This document shows, piece after piece, positions 7,877 to 17,114 of a DNA stretch of 64,000 bases. This DNA comes from Mitsuokella sp. oral taxon 131 str. W9106 (GTDB lineage: Bacteria; Bacillota; Negativicutes; Selenomonadales; Selenomonadaceae). Under the pieces are notes generated by a model. The model was not told the origin of the DNA and searched no databases. It saw only the letters and a list, made by a program, of their open reading frames with translations. Position 1 is the stretch's first letter. Every line of letters starts with the position of its first letter. The DNA lies in NCBI RefSeq assembly GCF_000469545.1, contig NZ_KI273072.1, forward strand, positions 62,001-126,000, read 5' to 3'. A program made the position numbers and the translations under genes.

Positions 7877-10282
7877 ATGGTAACGGTGATGGAACATACG
7901 GGCGTTTCGGCAGGGATACGAGAGTTTTGGCTCGATGCAAAGCGGAAGTGGAAGGGCATCACGCTCGGCGCTGGCTCGTATTGCCGGCAGGCTTGGCTCG
8001 ACGCGGGCAGCCGCAATGCGGATGTGCTCATCGGCCGCTATGCCGTGATCGGCGCAAACGTCCGATTCATCGTCGGGCGTGCGCCAGACTGCCGCGGCGT
8101 CACGGCGTTTCCGTTTGAGGCACTGGCGCTCAAGCATGACGCGCATGAGAGTCTCGTGCCCTGCCGCAATCAGGTATGCATTGGAAACGATGCACAGATC
8201 GGCGACGATGCGGTCCTTTTTGGCGGCGTACGCATCGGTGACGGCGCGGTTGTCGCGCCGGGTGCTGTCGTAATGGAGAACGTGCCGCCCTACCATGTCG
8301 CGGCAGGCAATCCAGCGACGGCAGTTGAGGCGCGCTTCGATGCGAAAACGATACAGAAGCTCCTCGACATATGCTGGTGGGACTGGCCGCAGGAGGAGGT
8401 CGGGCAGGCGCGCGGATTCATGGGAGACGCGGACGCTTTCATCGCGCATTTTTGGCGCGAGCCGCCTGCCGCAGAGGAGACGCCATGGTCGCACAAGGCA
8501 AGGGCGCTGTACGAGCAGGGCATTCACATCTACTACATGCGCGCGGATTTCGGTTCGGGCGATACGGCATGGGAGCCGCTCGTCTTCGCGTTTCTCACGC
8601 GGTTTTCCGTTCGGGACAAGGTCGCACTTTTCCTCGAGATGCCGCCCTCTTCTGTGCATGCCGCTGCCTGTGCGACGCTCTTTGGCCTGCTCGGACAGCG
8701 CGGCAGCGACGCACCGCAGGTCGCTGTGCAGGAAATCGAGGAACCCTTCCCGCAGGCGGTATTCCCGTACATCGGAACATTCTTGATGACGAAGGAAGAG
8801 GAGTCGCTCCTTGGTCTTCAGCAGGCGGAGCGCTGCGGTGTTCGTGTCGCCTATGCGCTTGATTCGGCGGAGCTGCTCTTTCCGGCAGACGGGCGGCATG
8901 AGCCTGTCAAGGGCGGGGCGCACGCGGCAAAGCGGCGCATTTGGGATCAGCGCTTTGCATGGGAGCGTGAACGCATCTTGGATTACCTGCTCGCGCAGAA
9001 GACGGAGGCGGCAATGCAGCTCACGGCATCTGTGGCTGAAGCACTCTATGCGTACAATCAGCTCTATGTCGATGATCGTATCGAGAGTTATCTGCGTGCG
9101 CTCCAGTTGCTTCTGCCGCAGGTAGGGCAGCGCGCGGGGGAGGCGGGACGCGTCCTCTTTTACGATCGTTTCGGCTACGAATCGCGCGGGCTCGCGCAGA
9201 TTTACGTGCGCGCGCTCGCCGATCTCGCGGACGCGCTTTGCTACATTGCGCCGGCAGAGGCCGAGGGACGCATCCAAAAGCTCGAGGAAATTGTGCATGC
9301 GGCAGGCGGGCAGGTGCTCTATCTCGATCTCGCGCCAACCGTCGCGAACTACACGGCACTCTGCCGCGCCGTGCAGGCGTTCGCGCCCGCGCACAGCTTT
9401 CTCTACACCGAGCCACAGGACGTGACGGGCGTGCTCACTTTCATGCAGATGGAGGGCAAGAGCCGCCGATACCAAATCAATCTGACGGATCACGCGTTTT
9501 GGCTCGGCGCGAATGCCTTTGACTACAGCCTCGAGTACCGCGACTACGGCGCGGTCATTTCGCGTGACCGCAGGCGCGTGGAAGAAACGCGGATCCTCTA
9601 TCAGCCGTATTACCCCGTCGTTGACTACGACGTGCCGTTTGCCGGCTATCCCTTCGCGCGTGCGGCAGGTGATTTCATCATCTTTTCGGGCGGCTTTCTC
9701 TACAAGACGATGGATGCGGCAGGGACGTATTACCGCTTGGTGGGAACCCTGCTCGCGCGCTTCCCGCAGGTGAAGTTTTGGTATGCGGGATTCGGCGACG
9801 ACAGCGGCTTGCGCACGCTCATGGAGCGCTATCCTGGACGCGTATTCCATACGACGGAGCGGAAGGATCTTTACCAAATCCTCAAAAACATCGATATGTA
9901 TCTTAGCACGTGTCCACAGGGCGGCGGGCTTATGACGCAGTACGCGGCGCTCGCAGGAAAGCCGCCGTACATCCTCGACTACAACGGTTTCCATCACGGC
10001 TTCCTGCTCCACGAGGAGGAGCTCGGCATTCATTTCTGCGACTACGATGCTTGTCTGGCGGAGCTTTCGCGCTACATCGGCGACGCGGCGTATCGCCGGC
10101 AGAAGGACGCGCTTCTCATGAGCCGTGCGCGGCTCATCGACGCAGACGCGTTCCGCGCGAATCTGCAGGAGATCATGGCGCATGGGAAATCACGTTATCC
10201 TCTTCATTTTTACGATGCCGACGAAACGATTGCCCGGCAGGAAGAGATCTACTTCGAACGCTTTATTCAAGATGATGCGTGA
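7877..10282 (+). CDS. Beta-helix acyltransferase fused to glycosyltransferase-like domain (paralogue 2)
   Basis: About 801 residues and collinear with the preceding gene over its whole length. The N-terminal hexapeptide acyltransferase shows GNDAQIGDDAVLFGGVRIGD and VMENVPPYHVAAGNPATAV; the C-terminal half shows [47 protein letters not shown] and [23 protein letters not shown] 7877 is preferred for GGGAGGAATC in front of it; the frame also extends to a TTG at 7829 overlapping the previous stop. The many substitutions between paralogues, with the key motifs kept, suggest distinct substrates rather than a recent copy (inference). Confidence 0.75.
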   Translation: MVTVMEHTGVSAGIREFWLDAKRKWKGITLGAGSYCRQAWLDAGSRNADVLIGRYAVIGANVRFIVGRAPDCRGVTAFPFEALALKHDAHESLVPCRNQVCIGNDAQIGDDAVLFGGVRIGDGAVVAPGAVVMENVPPYHVAAGNPATAVEARFDAKTIQKLLDICWWDWPQEEVGQARGFMGDADAFIAHFWREPPAAEETPWSHKARALYEQGIHIYYMRADFGSGDTAWEPLVFAFLTRFSVRDKVALFLEMPPSSVHAAACATLFGLLGQRGSDAPQVAVQEIEEPFPQAVFPYIGTFLMTKEEESLLGLQQAERCGVRVAYALDSAELLFPADGRHEPVKGGAHAAKRRIWDQRFAWERERILDYLLAQKTEAAMQLTASVAEALYAYNQLYVDDRIESYLRALQLLLPQVGQRAGEAGRVLFYDRFGYESRGLAQIYVRALADLADALCYIAPAEAEGRIQKLEEIVHAAGGQVLYLDLAPTVANYTALCRAVQAFAPAHSFLYTEPQDVTGVLTFMQMEGKSRRYQINLTDHAFWLGANAFDYSLEYRDYGAVISRDRRRVEETRILYQPYYPVVDYDVPFAGYPFARAAGDFIIFSGGFLYKTMDAAGTYYRLVGTLLARFPQVKFWYAGFGDDSGLRTLMERYPGRVFHTTERKDLYQILKNIDMYLSTCPQGGGLMTQYAALAGKPPYILDYNGFHHGFLLHEEELGIHFCDYDACLAELSRYIGDAAYRRQKDALLMSRARLIDADAFRANLQEIMAHGKSRYPLHFYDADETIARQEEIYFERFIQDDA

Positions 10283-10333
10283 TCGATGCGCGGACGGTGT
10301 GCGACATGGAAAGGCTTGGCGAAAGGAATTATT

Positions 10334-11437
10334 ATGAAGATCAGTTTGGCGGTGCTCGATCGGCAGTTTCAACTGCATCAAGCGGAGTATGAGGCGGCAG
10401 CGCTTCGTGCGCTGCGTTCGGGCTGGTATATCCTAGGACCCGAGGTCGAAGGGTTTGAGCGCGAGTTTGCCGCTTACGTCGGCACGAAATACGCCGTCGC
10501 GGTCAATTCGGGACTCGATGCGCTGACGCTCACCGTCCGTGCGCTGGGAATTGGTGCAGGCGATGAAGTCCTCGTGCCGGCCAATACGTACATTGCGACA
10601 GCGCTCGCCGTGACGGAAAACGGCGCGAAGCCCGTATTCGTCGAGCCGGACGAGGCGTACGGAATCGCGGCGGATCGCATCGAGGCGGCGATTACGGAGG
10701 CGACGCGCGCCATCATGGTCGTCCACCTCTACGGACAGGCGTCTGATATGGACGCGATCCGCGCTGTCGCCGCACGCCATGCGATCCCCGTTATCGAGGA
10801 CTGCGCGCAGTCGCATGGCGCACGTTATGCAGGATACATGACGGGCGCGCTCGGACGCGCAGGCTGCTTCAGCTTTTATCCGACGAAGAATCTCGGTGCG
10901 TTTGGCGACGCGGGCGCCGTTACGACGGATGATGCGGAGCTCGCCGCCATGCTCCGCAAGCTGCGCAACTACGGCAGCAAAGTCAAGTACCACAACGAGG
11001 TCGCGGGCGTGAACTCGCGCATGGACGAGATACAGGCGGCGCTCCTTCGAACGAAGCTGCAGCACCTGCCGGAACTTGTCGCAGAACGTCGGCGCATTGC
11101 TGCGCGGTATGATGCGGCGATCCAAAATCCGCACATCGTGCTGCCGAAGGTGCGCGACGCAAAGGGCGATCACGTCTACCATCAGTACGTCGTGCGCACG
11201 AAGGCGCGCGACGCGTTTCAAGCGTACCTCAAGGAGGCGGGCATCGAGACCGTCATTCACTACCCGATCCCACCGCATCTCGCGGAGTGCTACGCGCGCC
11301 TCGGCGGCAGGCGTGGCGATTTTCCCATCGCGGAACGCTATGCGGATGAAGTGCTCAGCCTGCCGATGTTCAACGGCATGCGTGTGGAAGAGGCCGATTA
11401 CGTCATCGCGACGATAAATGCATGGAAAGGGGCATGA
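10334..11437 (+). CDS. fdtB-like: DegT-family aminotransferase, FdtB/QdtB-like (dTDP-3-amino sugar)
   Basis: 367-residue PLP enzyme. PLP lysine is about Lys185 in [28 protein letters not shown] carries the cofactor Asp; [15 protein letters not shown] and [18 protein letters not shown] match the family strongly. It is followed two bases later by an FdtA-like 3,4-ketoisomerase, the normal partner of FdtB/QdtB enzymes that make dTDP-3-amino-3,6-dideoxy-hexoses, which is the main reason for the specific assignment. The start at ATG 10334 follows GCGAAAGGAATT; an upstream ATG at 10286 is in frame but poorly supported. No dTDP-sugar synthesis genes (rmlAB) are in the window. Confidence 0.85.
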   Translation: MKISLAVLDRQFQLHQAEYEAAALRALRSGWYILGPEVEGFEREFAAYVGTKYAVAVNSGLDALTLTVRALGIGAGDEVLVPANTYIATALAVTENGAKPVFVEPDEAYGIAADRIEAAITEATRAIMVVHLYGQASDMDAIRAVAARHAIPVIEDCAQSHGARYAGYMTGALGRAGCFSFYPTKNLGAFGDAGAVTTDDAELAAMLRKLRNYGSKVKYHNEVAGVNSRMDEIQAALLRTKLQHLPELVAERRRIAARYDAAIQNPHIVLPKVRDAKGDHVYHQYVVRTKARDAFQAYLKEAGIETVIHYPIPPHLAECYARLGGRRGDFPIAERYADEVLSLPMFNGMRVEEADYVIATINAWKGA

Positions 11438-11438
11438 T

Positions 11439-11864
11439 ATGCAGGTCATCAAGTACGTATTCCAGCCGCACGGCGACGCACGCGGGCAGCTCATCGCACT
11501 CGAGGAGCTGCGCGACATTCCCTTTCGCATTCGGCGCGTCTATTACATGTACGACACGGGCGAGGGAGTCGTGCGCGGCAAGCACGCGCACAAGTCGCTC
11601 GAGCAGATCCTCGTCTGCATCCACGGGAGCTGCAAGGTACGGCTCGACAATGGGCAGGAGCAGAAGATCGTGCCGCTCGAAAAGCCGTACGAAGGGCTGT
11701 ATGTCGGCAGCAATATGTGGCGCGAGATGTTCGACTTCTCGCCGGATGCCGTCCTGATGGTGCTCGCGTCCGAGCTTTACGACGAGGCGGACTATGTTCG
11801 CAGCTACGAGGATTTTCTGAACATGGTGCAGGAAAGCAAAAATGCGAATGAGGAACAGGGATAA
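11439..11864 (+). CDS. fdtA-like: FdtA/QdtA-like dTDP-4-keto-6-deoxyglucose 3,4-ketoisomerase (cupin)
   Basis: A 141-residue WxcM/FdtA-type cupin. Family residues are visible: HGDARGQLIALE, the conserved RGKHAHKSLEQILVCIHGS with paired histidines, and LASELYDEADYVRSYEDFL at the C-terminus. The enzyme isomerises dTDP-4-keto-6-deoxy-glucose to the 3-keto form that the upstream aminotransferase would then aminate. ATG 11439 follows AAAGGGG immediately after the fdtB-like stop, indicating translational coupling. Whether the product is the galacto or gluco epimer cannot be decided here. Confidence 0.85.
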   Translation: MQVIKYVFQPHGDARGQLIALEELRDIPFRIRRVYYMYDTGEGVVRGKHAHKSLEQILVCIHGSCKVRLDNGQEQKIVPLEKPYEGLYVGSNMWREMFDFSPDAVLMVLASELYDEADYVRSYEDFLNMVQESKNANEEQG

Positions 11865-11879
11865 CGAAAGGATTTCAAG

Positions 11880-12608
11880 ATGGTAGCTATCATTATGGCA
11901 GCGGGCGTAGGAAGCCGCATCAGCCGGCATGTGGACAAGCCAAAATGCTTGCTCGAAATTGAAGGCGAATCCATCCTTCGCCGAACCGTGAAAATGCTGC
12001 TGCGCAATCACATTTCATCAGTCGTTGTGACCGGATACCAGCATCGGCAGATCGCGCGGGAATTGCAGGACTTGCAGGCAACGCTTCTCCATAACCCCTT
12101 TTACCGCGTGACGAACAGCTTAGGGTCGCTGTGGTTTGCACGGGATTATATTCAAGACGACGAGGACGTGATCCTCCTAAATGCCGACGTGTTCTGGGAA
12201 CAGGATATCCTCGACATTCTCCTTTTGGGAAAGGAGAATGCGCTTCTCCTCGCCGATTCGTCCGTGGAACGCTTGGAGCAGGGCGATTACTTTTTTGGCG
12301 TGCACGATGGGACGATCGTGAAGTACGGCAAGGATATGAAACGCGTGGACCGCACACATGAATACGTTGGCGTCGGCATCGTCCGCGCGGCTTTTGTGCC
12401 CGTTTTCTGCGATATGATGCAGTACATGATGGATTCTGAGCAGTACAACTGCTGGTGGGAGGATATTCTCTATCGCTGCAGCAGCGATCACGACGTTTAC
12501 ATCCGCGATATTGCCGGCCATTTCTGGGCGGAGGTCGACTACATCGAAGATTACGAGCGGATCATGAATTACATCTGCCAGCGCAATCAAGGCAAGGCGG
12601 CCGAGTAG
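11880..12608 (+). CDS. LicC-like nucleotidyltransferase (copy 1)
   Basis: 242-residue GT-A-fold nucleotidyltransferase. The signature IIMAAGVGSRISRHVDKPKC with conserved Lys, the metal-site VILLNADVFW and the C-terminal FWAEVDYIEDYERIMN match the phosphocholine cytidylyltransferase (LicC) branch, which also includes aminoethylphosphonate cytidylyltransferases. It activates a small phosphorylated head group as a CDP derivative. It differs clearly from the second LicC-like gene at 16383, so two activated head groups may be made, or one copy may handle a sugar phosphate. A methyltransferase follows directly. Confidence 0.75.
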   Translation: MVAIIMAAGVGSRISRHVDKPKCLLEIEGESILRRTVKMLLRNHISSVVVTGYQHRQIARELQDLQATLLHNPFYRVTNSLGSLWFARDYIQDDEDVILLNADVFWEQDILDILLLGKENALLLADSSVERLEQGDYFFGVHDGTIVKYGKDMKRVDRTHEYVGVGIVRAAFVPVFCDMMQYMMDSEQYNCWWEDILYRCSSDHDVYIRDIAGHFWAEVDYIEDYERIMNYICQRNQGKAAE

Positions 12609-12648
12609 ATGCGGCATGAGGCGGCTTGTGAGGAAAGGGAAGGACACG

Positions 12649-13401
12649 ATGGGAAATCGAATCGAGGGAGAAAGCGCGCCTGTCGGCTATGCGGCGATCC
12701 AAAATTTCTTTGAGGAGCGCAGCAGCCGTGCGGATGTCAGGAGCAAGTACAATTACGTCCTGTTCCAAGACGACCACCCGGAGCTGGCGGAGAAGCGCGA
12801 TGCGATGGAAAAGGAACGCATCGGCGCTATCCTGGCGCCGCACATCCATAAGGGAATGTGTGTGCTCGATCTCGGCTGTGGCATCGGGCGCTGGGGCGAG
12901 TACTTCCTGACGAAAGGCATACGCTACGTCGGCATGGATGGCAGCGCGGGCATGGTGGAGCGCGGTGCGGAAAACCTTGCGGGCTTTACGGGGAAAAAGC
13001 TCTTTCAGGGCTACGTGCAGGACTTCCCAAGACGTCTTGCCGAAGTGGGGGAAAAGGGAGCATTTGACATTCTGCTCGTCAACGGTGTGTTCATGTACCT
13101 GAACGATGCGGACTTTGTAAAGGCACTCCACGATCTGCGCGATTACGTTGCTCCTTCGGCACTCATCTACTTGAAGGAGAGCATGGGCGAAACGGAGCGG
13201 CTGACGCTGCAGCAGGTCGAGTCGGCAGAACTCAAGCAGGAGTACAGTGCCATTTATCGTTCGATTGCGGAATATCGAAAGGCATTTGAAGAGACATTTT
13301 CTGCGCCTTGCTACAAACGGCTGTCGGACGGACCCCTGTTTGCAAGCGGGCGCAACCGGAAAGAAACGCTCGATTATTACTTCGTGTATCAGCGTATTTG
13401 A
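12649..13401 (+). CDS. Class I SAM-dependent methyltransferase
   Basis: 250 residues with a Rossmann-fold methyltransferase core: motif I VLDLGCGIGRWGEYF near residue 70, VGMDGSAGMVERG (motif II acid) and FDILLVNGVFMYL (motif IV). ATG 12649 has AGGAAAGGGAAGG upstream; an ATG at 12616 is in frame but less well placed. It sits between a LicC-like gene and a beta-helix/TagF fusion. Methylating a sugar is possible; methylating an ethanolamine-type head group is another attractive idea in a lic cluster. Both are inference, since the family is too broad to fix the substrate. Confidence 0.75.
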   Translation: MGNRIEGESAPVGYAAIQNFFEERSSRADVRSKYNYVLFQDDHPELAEKRDAMEKERIGAILAPHIHKGMCVLDLGCGIGRWGEYFLTKGIRYVGMDGSAGMVERGAENLAGFTGKKLFQGYVQDFPRRLAEVGEKGAFDILLVNGVFMYLNDADFVKALHDLRDYVAPSALIYLKESMGETERLTLQQVESAELKQEYSAIYRSIAEYRKAFEETFSAPCYKRLSDGPLFASGRNRKETLDYYFVYQRI

Positions 13402-13431
13402 TCGGATCGTTGGGAAAGAGAGGATATTGAC

Positions 13432-15459
13432 GTGAATCAGCCAATGCGAATGGGAGCGCACTGTGTCGTAGGAAAGCGCGTCCAAATCGGAGCGCGCGTC
13501 GTCTTAGGGCATGGCGTCATCGTCGAGGACGGTGCGGTGCTTGGCGATGACGTCTGGATTGACAGCCATGCGATTGTGCGCGGCAATGCGCGTATTGGAG
13601 CGGGCGGTCACATTGGGGCGCACTGCATCATTGCCGAGTATCAGATGGACTTTTGCCGTGATCATGTATTTCGCGAACACCCGCTCGTGATCGGCGCGCA
13701 TGCACTCATACGCAGCGGCACGATTCTCTATGCAGGGTCGCAGATCGGATCATATTTTATGACGGGGCACAACGTCATGGTGCGCGAGGATGTGACGATC
13801 GGCGATCACGTCAGCATCGGCAACTACTCCGACGTGCAGAACGAGGTGCAGATCGGCAGTTACGTCCGCCTGCACAGCAATGACCGCATCGAGCAGCTCT
13901 CGCGCATCGACGATTACGTTTGGCTCGCGCCGGGCGTTGAGCTCACGAACGACCCGACGCCGCCGTCGGACGACATGGCCGGCGTGCACGTCCATTCCTT
14001 CGCCGTGATCGGCGCACAGGCGACCGTCCTGCCGGGGTGCGAGATCCAGGCGGGAAGCCTTGTCGCAGCGGGCTCTGTCGTGACGAGGGACGTCGCAAAG
14101 GAAACGGTCGTCGCGGGCAATCCCGCGCGCTCCATGGGCAGCGTGCGCACGGTGCACCGCAGGGGCGCGCATGCGGAGGAGGCGGCGTACCCGTGGCGCG
14201 AGCGCTTCTCGCGTGCGATGCCGTGGGACGGCGTCGGCTATTCGGCGTGGGCAAGAGAGCAAGCGCCCGCAGCGCACAAGGAAAGGCGCAAGATCCGCGT
14301 CGCGTTCCTCATGCAGAATCCCTACTGCTGGGACAAGCAACGCCCCGTCTGCGAAACGCTCTGCGCTGATGAGGCTTTCGAGGTGCTCGGTATCGTCGTG
14401 CCAGGCTACGAATGCTACGACATCGGCGTGCGTCCGTTCGGCGCATGGGGCGCAGAACACGAATACTTCCATAATCTTTACGACGGGCTCATCGACGCGG
14501 TGGGAGGAGACGGAAAGCTCATCGACCTGCGCGACTATGCACCCGATTACGTATTCTATCAGCGCCCCTATAACATCGTCTTTCCGCCTGCGCTGAAGTC
14601 GGGCTACGTCGGCCAGTTCGCGAAAGTCTGCTACCTGCCTTACTGCACGAATGACGTGAAGCCGTTTGAGCGCAACATCACGTCCCTGCACGATTTCTTT
14701 GATCCTGCGTATCTTTACTTTGCCGAGGGCAGGAGCATGCACGCGGCGTTTTTCCAGGAGTACGGGGCACGTATTGCGGCGGGGACATTTCGAAACGTAC
14801 TGACAGGCTATCCCGTGCTCGAGCGCGCGTACATGGAGCGCGCGAACTACGTGCCCGGCGAGAAGCTGCGCGTCCTTTGGACGCCGCGCTGGAGGTATGC
14901 AAATCCGATCGGAGGCAGTCACTTCCCGCAGTACAAGGATAAGATCATCGCGTGGAAGCAGGCGCATGAAGCGGAAATGGAACTCACGGTCCGTCCCCAT
15001 CCGCTGCTTTGGCAGAACATGATCAACGAAGGCTTTATGACGCGCGAGACGACGGAGGCGTACAAGGAAAAACTTCGGCAGGCGGGGATTGCGCTCGACG
15101 CGAACGCACTTGTCGAGGATACGTTCCGCACGACAGACGTGCTCTTGACGGACAGCTCGTCAATCGTCGATGTGTTCTTCCTCTCCGCGCGTCCCATCAT
15201 ATACTGCCCGTATACGGACGATCTCAACGAGGAGTACCAGCAGATGTTCACAGCGATGTACATCGCGCGAAGCTGGGAAGAAGTCGAACGGTATCTCGCG
15301 CTGCTCCTCAGCGGCGAAGATCCGCTGCGCAAGCATCGCGAAGCACTTGTCTCGGAATTTTCGAAACTGCATATCGGCGCGACGCAGCGCGTCGTGGAAA
15401 CGCTTCGGGAAGACGGCATGAAACAAATCGAAAAGGAGGGAAATCGTGTCCGGGATTGA
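13432..15459 (+). CDS. Beta-helix acyltransferase fused to CDP-glycerol glycerophosphotransferase-like domain
   Basis: 675 residues. Residues 1 to about 240 are hexapeptide repeats (VVGKRVQIGARVVLGHGVIV through VTRDVAKETVVAGNPARS), giving a long left-handed beta-helix. From about residue 285 the protein resembles TagF/CDP-glycerol transferases (PF04464): KIRVAFLMQNPYCWDKQRP, VLWTPRWRY, ELTVRPHPLLW and the C-terminal TDVLLTDSSSIVDVFFLSARP. Such enzymes move a polyol- or choline-like phosphate from a CDP carrier. GTG 13432 follows GGGAAAGAGAGGA. It overlaps licA by 14 bases, and it is the only intact gene in the cluster that could transfer a CDP-activated group, which matters because licD is broken. 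Confidence 0.75.
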   Translation: MNQPMRMGAHCVVGKRVQIGARVVLGHGVIVEDGAVLGDDVWIDSHAIVRGNARIGAGGHIGAHCIIAEYQMDFCRDHVFREHPLVIGAHALIRSGTILYAGSQIGSYFMTGHNVMVREDVTIGDHVSIGNYSDVQNEVQIGSYVRLHSNDRIEQLSRIDDYVWLAPGVELTNDPTPPSDDMAGVHVHSFAVIGAQATVLPGCEIQAGSLVAAGSVVTRDVAKETVVAGNPARSMGSVRTVHRRGAHAEEAAYPWRERFSRAMPWDGVGYSAWAREQAPAAHKERRKIRVAFLMQNPYCWDKQRPVCETLCADEAFEVLGIVVPGYECYDIGVRPFGAWGAEHEYFHNLYDGLIDAVGGDGKLIDLRDYAPDYVFYQRPYNIVFPPALKSGYVGQFAKVCYLPYCTNDVKPFERNITSLHDFFDPAYLYFAEGRSMHAAFFQEYGARIAAGTFRNVLTGYPVLERAYMERANYVPGEKLRVLWTPRWRYANPIGGSHFPQYKDKIIAWKQAHEAEMELTVRPHPLLWQNMINEGFMTRETTEAYKEKLRQAGIALDANALVEDTFRTTDVLLTDSSSIVDVFFLSARPIIYCPYTDDLNEEYQQMFTAMYIARSWEEVERYLALLLSGEDPLRKHREALVSEFSKLHIGATQRVVETLREDGMKQIEKEGNRVRD

Positions 15460-16390
15460 CGCGAAGGAAGCCCTGCAGGATGCTTGGCAGTGCAACGCAG
15501 AAGCCGTCTTGGCCTCCGCTATCGTCATGCATGCACTGGGGGAGAGGGCTATCTCCGTCGCGCGCATGAAAGAGGGCATGACGAACGATTCCTTCCTCGT
15601 GACGACGCCGCGCGGGAAGTACATCGTTCGCTTGAATGGCATTGGCTCTGGGCACCTCATATCCCGCACGCAGGAAGTGCGGACGTATGCCTTGCTGAAG
15701 GGGGTTGGCATCAGTGACGAAGTGCTTGCAATCGATCCGACATACCGAGGCGGGTACAAGATCTCGCGCTACCTGAAGGGCGCGCGCCCATGTGACCCAC
15801 GTTGCGAGTCGGACGTGCGCCTTGCGATGCAGCACCTTCGCTGTTTTCATGCGCTTCATCTGCATGTCTCCTATGCGTTCGATGTTTTTGCGGAGATACT
15901 GCGGTACGAAGCGCTCGTTCGTGAAATAGGGGGGGACATATGTTCGATTGATTATGCCGCGACGAAGGAACGCGTGCTCTCCCTGCAGGTGCTCCTTGAA
16001 CCGCTTCCCAAAGAGATGGGCCTCGCACATATCGATGTCGTGCCCGATAATGTCCTCTTTTCGGGCGGACGGACGTACCTCATCGACTGGGAGTACGCGG
16101 CTCAGGCGGATCAGCATCTCGATCTCGCGATGTTTGCTGTCTATGCGGGTTACGATGAAAAAGAAACGCGTCGGCTGCTCGCGCTTTACTTCGATAGGAA
16201 GCCCGCACCGTACATCACGGCAAAGGTCTTTGCCTACATGGCGGCGGCAGGACTCTTATGGAGCAATTGGTGCGCTTTTAAGACATCGTGCGGTGAAACC
16301 TTCGGACACTATGCCGACCTTCAGTACGAGTACGCGCGGAGGTTTCCAATCTTAGCACGGCACATATTGGAAGGAGACGGCGATGCATAA
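15446..16390 (+). CDS. licA: LicA-type choline/ethanolamine kinase family protein
   Basis: 314-residue APH/choline-kinase fold. Visible are TNDSFLVTTPRGKYIVRLNG (ATP loop), the catalytic-loop stretch LAHIDVVPDNVLF with Asp, and the metal-binding YLIDWEYAAQADQHLDLAMF. LicA phosphorylates imported choline as the first step of phosphocholine decoration. GTG 15446 is well supported by AAAAGGAGGGAAATC. It overlaps the upstream fusion gene and, downstream, licC by 8 bases, so licA-licC-licB-licD form one coupled unit. Confidence 0.8.
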   Translation: MSGIDAKEALQDAWQCNAEAVLASAIVMHALGERAISVARMKEGMTNDSFLVTTPRGKYIVRLNGIGSGHLISRTQEVRTYALLKGVGISDEVLAIDPTYRGGYKISRYLKGARPCDPRCESDVRLAMQHLRCFHALHLHVSYAFDVFAEILRYEALVREIGGDICSIDYAATKERVLSLQVLLEPLPKEMGLAHIDVVPDNVLFSGGRTYLIDWEYAAQADQHLDLAMFAVYAGYDEKETRRLLALYFDRKPAPYITAKVFAYMAAAGLLWSNWCAFKTSCGETFGHYADLQYEYARRFPILARHILEGDGDA

Positions 16391-17114
16391 AGCCAAACGC
16401 GCCGTCATCATGGCGGCAGGGCGCGGCAGCCGCCTCGATCCCTTGACGCGCACCGTGCCGAAACCCTTGCTTCCCGTTCGCGGCAGCACGTTTCTGGAAC
16501 GTGCCATCGCAGTGCTTCACGAGAGCGGCATTGAGGAAATCCACATTGTCGTCGGCTATCTCGCCATGGCCTTTGCGCCGATTGCCGCACGCGACCGGCG
16601 CGTGCATCTCATCGAAAATCCCTATCACGGTTCGTGCAATAATATTTCGTCGCTCTACGTGGCGCGGGCGCATTTGGAGGATGCGGTCATACTCGACGGT
16701 GATCAGTGGATTGCCAATCCGATGATCCTTGCCCCACAGTTCGAGCATTCGTGCTATTGCTGCACGAAGCCACAGCGCGAGACGAGGGAATGGCTGCTCA
16801 CCGCCCCGCACGGACGCGTCGTCTCCTGCAGCCGGACGGGCGGCGTGCCAGGCGCGGCGGACTGGCAGCTTTGGAGCGTGTCATTTTGGACGGCGAAAGA
16901 CGGACAGAAGCTGCGCCGATTCGTCGAAGAAGACTTTGCGAAAGAGGCGAATCGCGATCTCTACTGGGACGATATCGCGCTCTTTCTGCACCCAGATGCA
17001 TTTTCACTCGGCATTCGTCCCGTGAAAGAAGGCGACCTAATGGAAATCGATACGTGTGCAGAGCTCGCCGCATTCGATCCTGCCTATCAGACGGCAGCAG
17101 GGGAGCAGAGATGA
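16383..17114 (+). CDS. licC: LicC-type phosphocholine cytidylyltransferase (copy 2)
   Basis: 243-residue nucleotidyltransferase with AVIMAAGRGSRLDPLTRTVP followed by KPLL, AVILDGDQWIAN as metal site, and the SCNNISSLYVARAHLEDA and WQLWSVSFWT segments typical of LicC. The enzyme converts phosphocholine plus CTP to CDP-choline. Its position between licA and licB is the classic lic arrangement and supports the substrate better than for the first copy. Its stop overlaps the ATG of the permease gene (ATGA-type junction). Confidence 0.8.
   Translation: MHKAKRAVIMAAGRGSRLDPLTRTVPKPLLPVRGSTFLERAIAVLHESGIEEIHIVVGYLAMAFAPIAARDRRVHLIENPYHGSCNNISSLYVARAHLEDAVILDGDQWIANPMILAPQFEHSCYCCTKPQRETREWLLTAPHGRVVSCSRTGGVPGAADWQLWSVSFWTAKDGQKLRRFVEEDFAKEANRDLYWDDIALFLHPDAFSLGIRPVKEGDLMEIDTCAELAAFDPAYQTAAGEQR

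Noticed and set aside
7820-10183. 787-codon open frame on the minus strand
   Set aside because: It lies exactly antisense to the second beta-helix/glycosyltransferase gene, is Arg/His/Leu-rich and has no family motifs; long antisense frames are expected at this GC content.
16706-17110. Long N-terminal extension of the LicB frame
   Set aside because: Overlaps licC in another frame and is Arg-rich; ATG 17111 gives a standard EamA protein.
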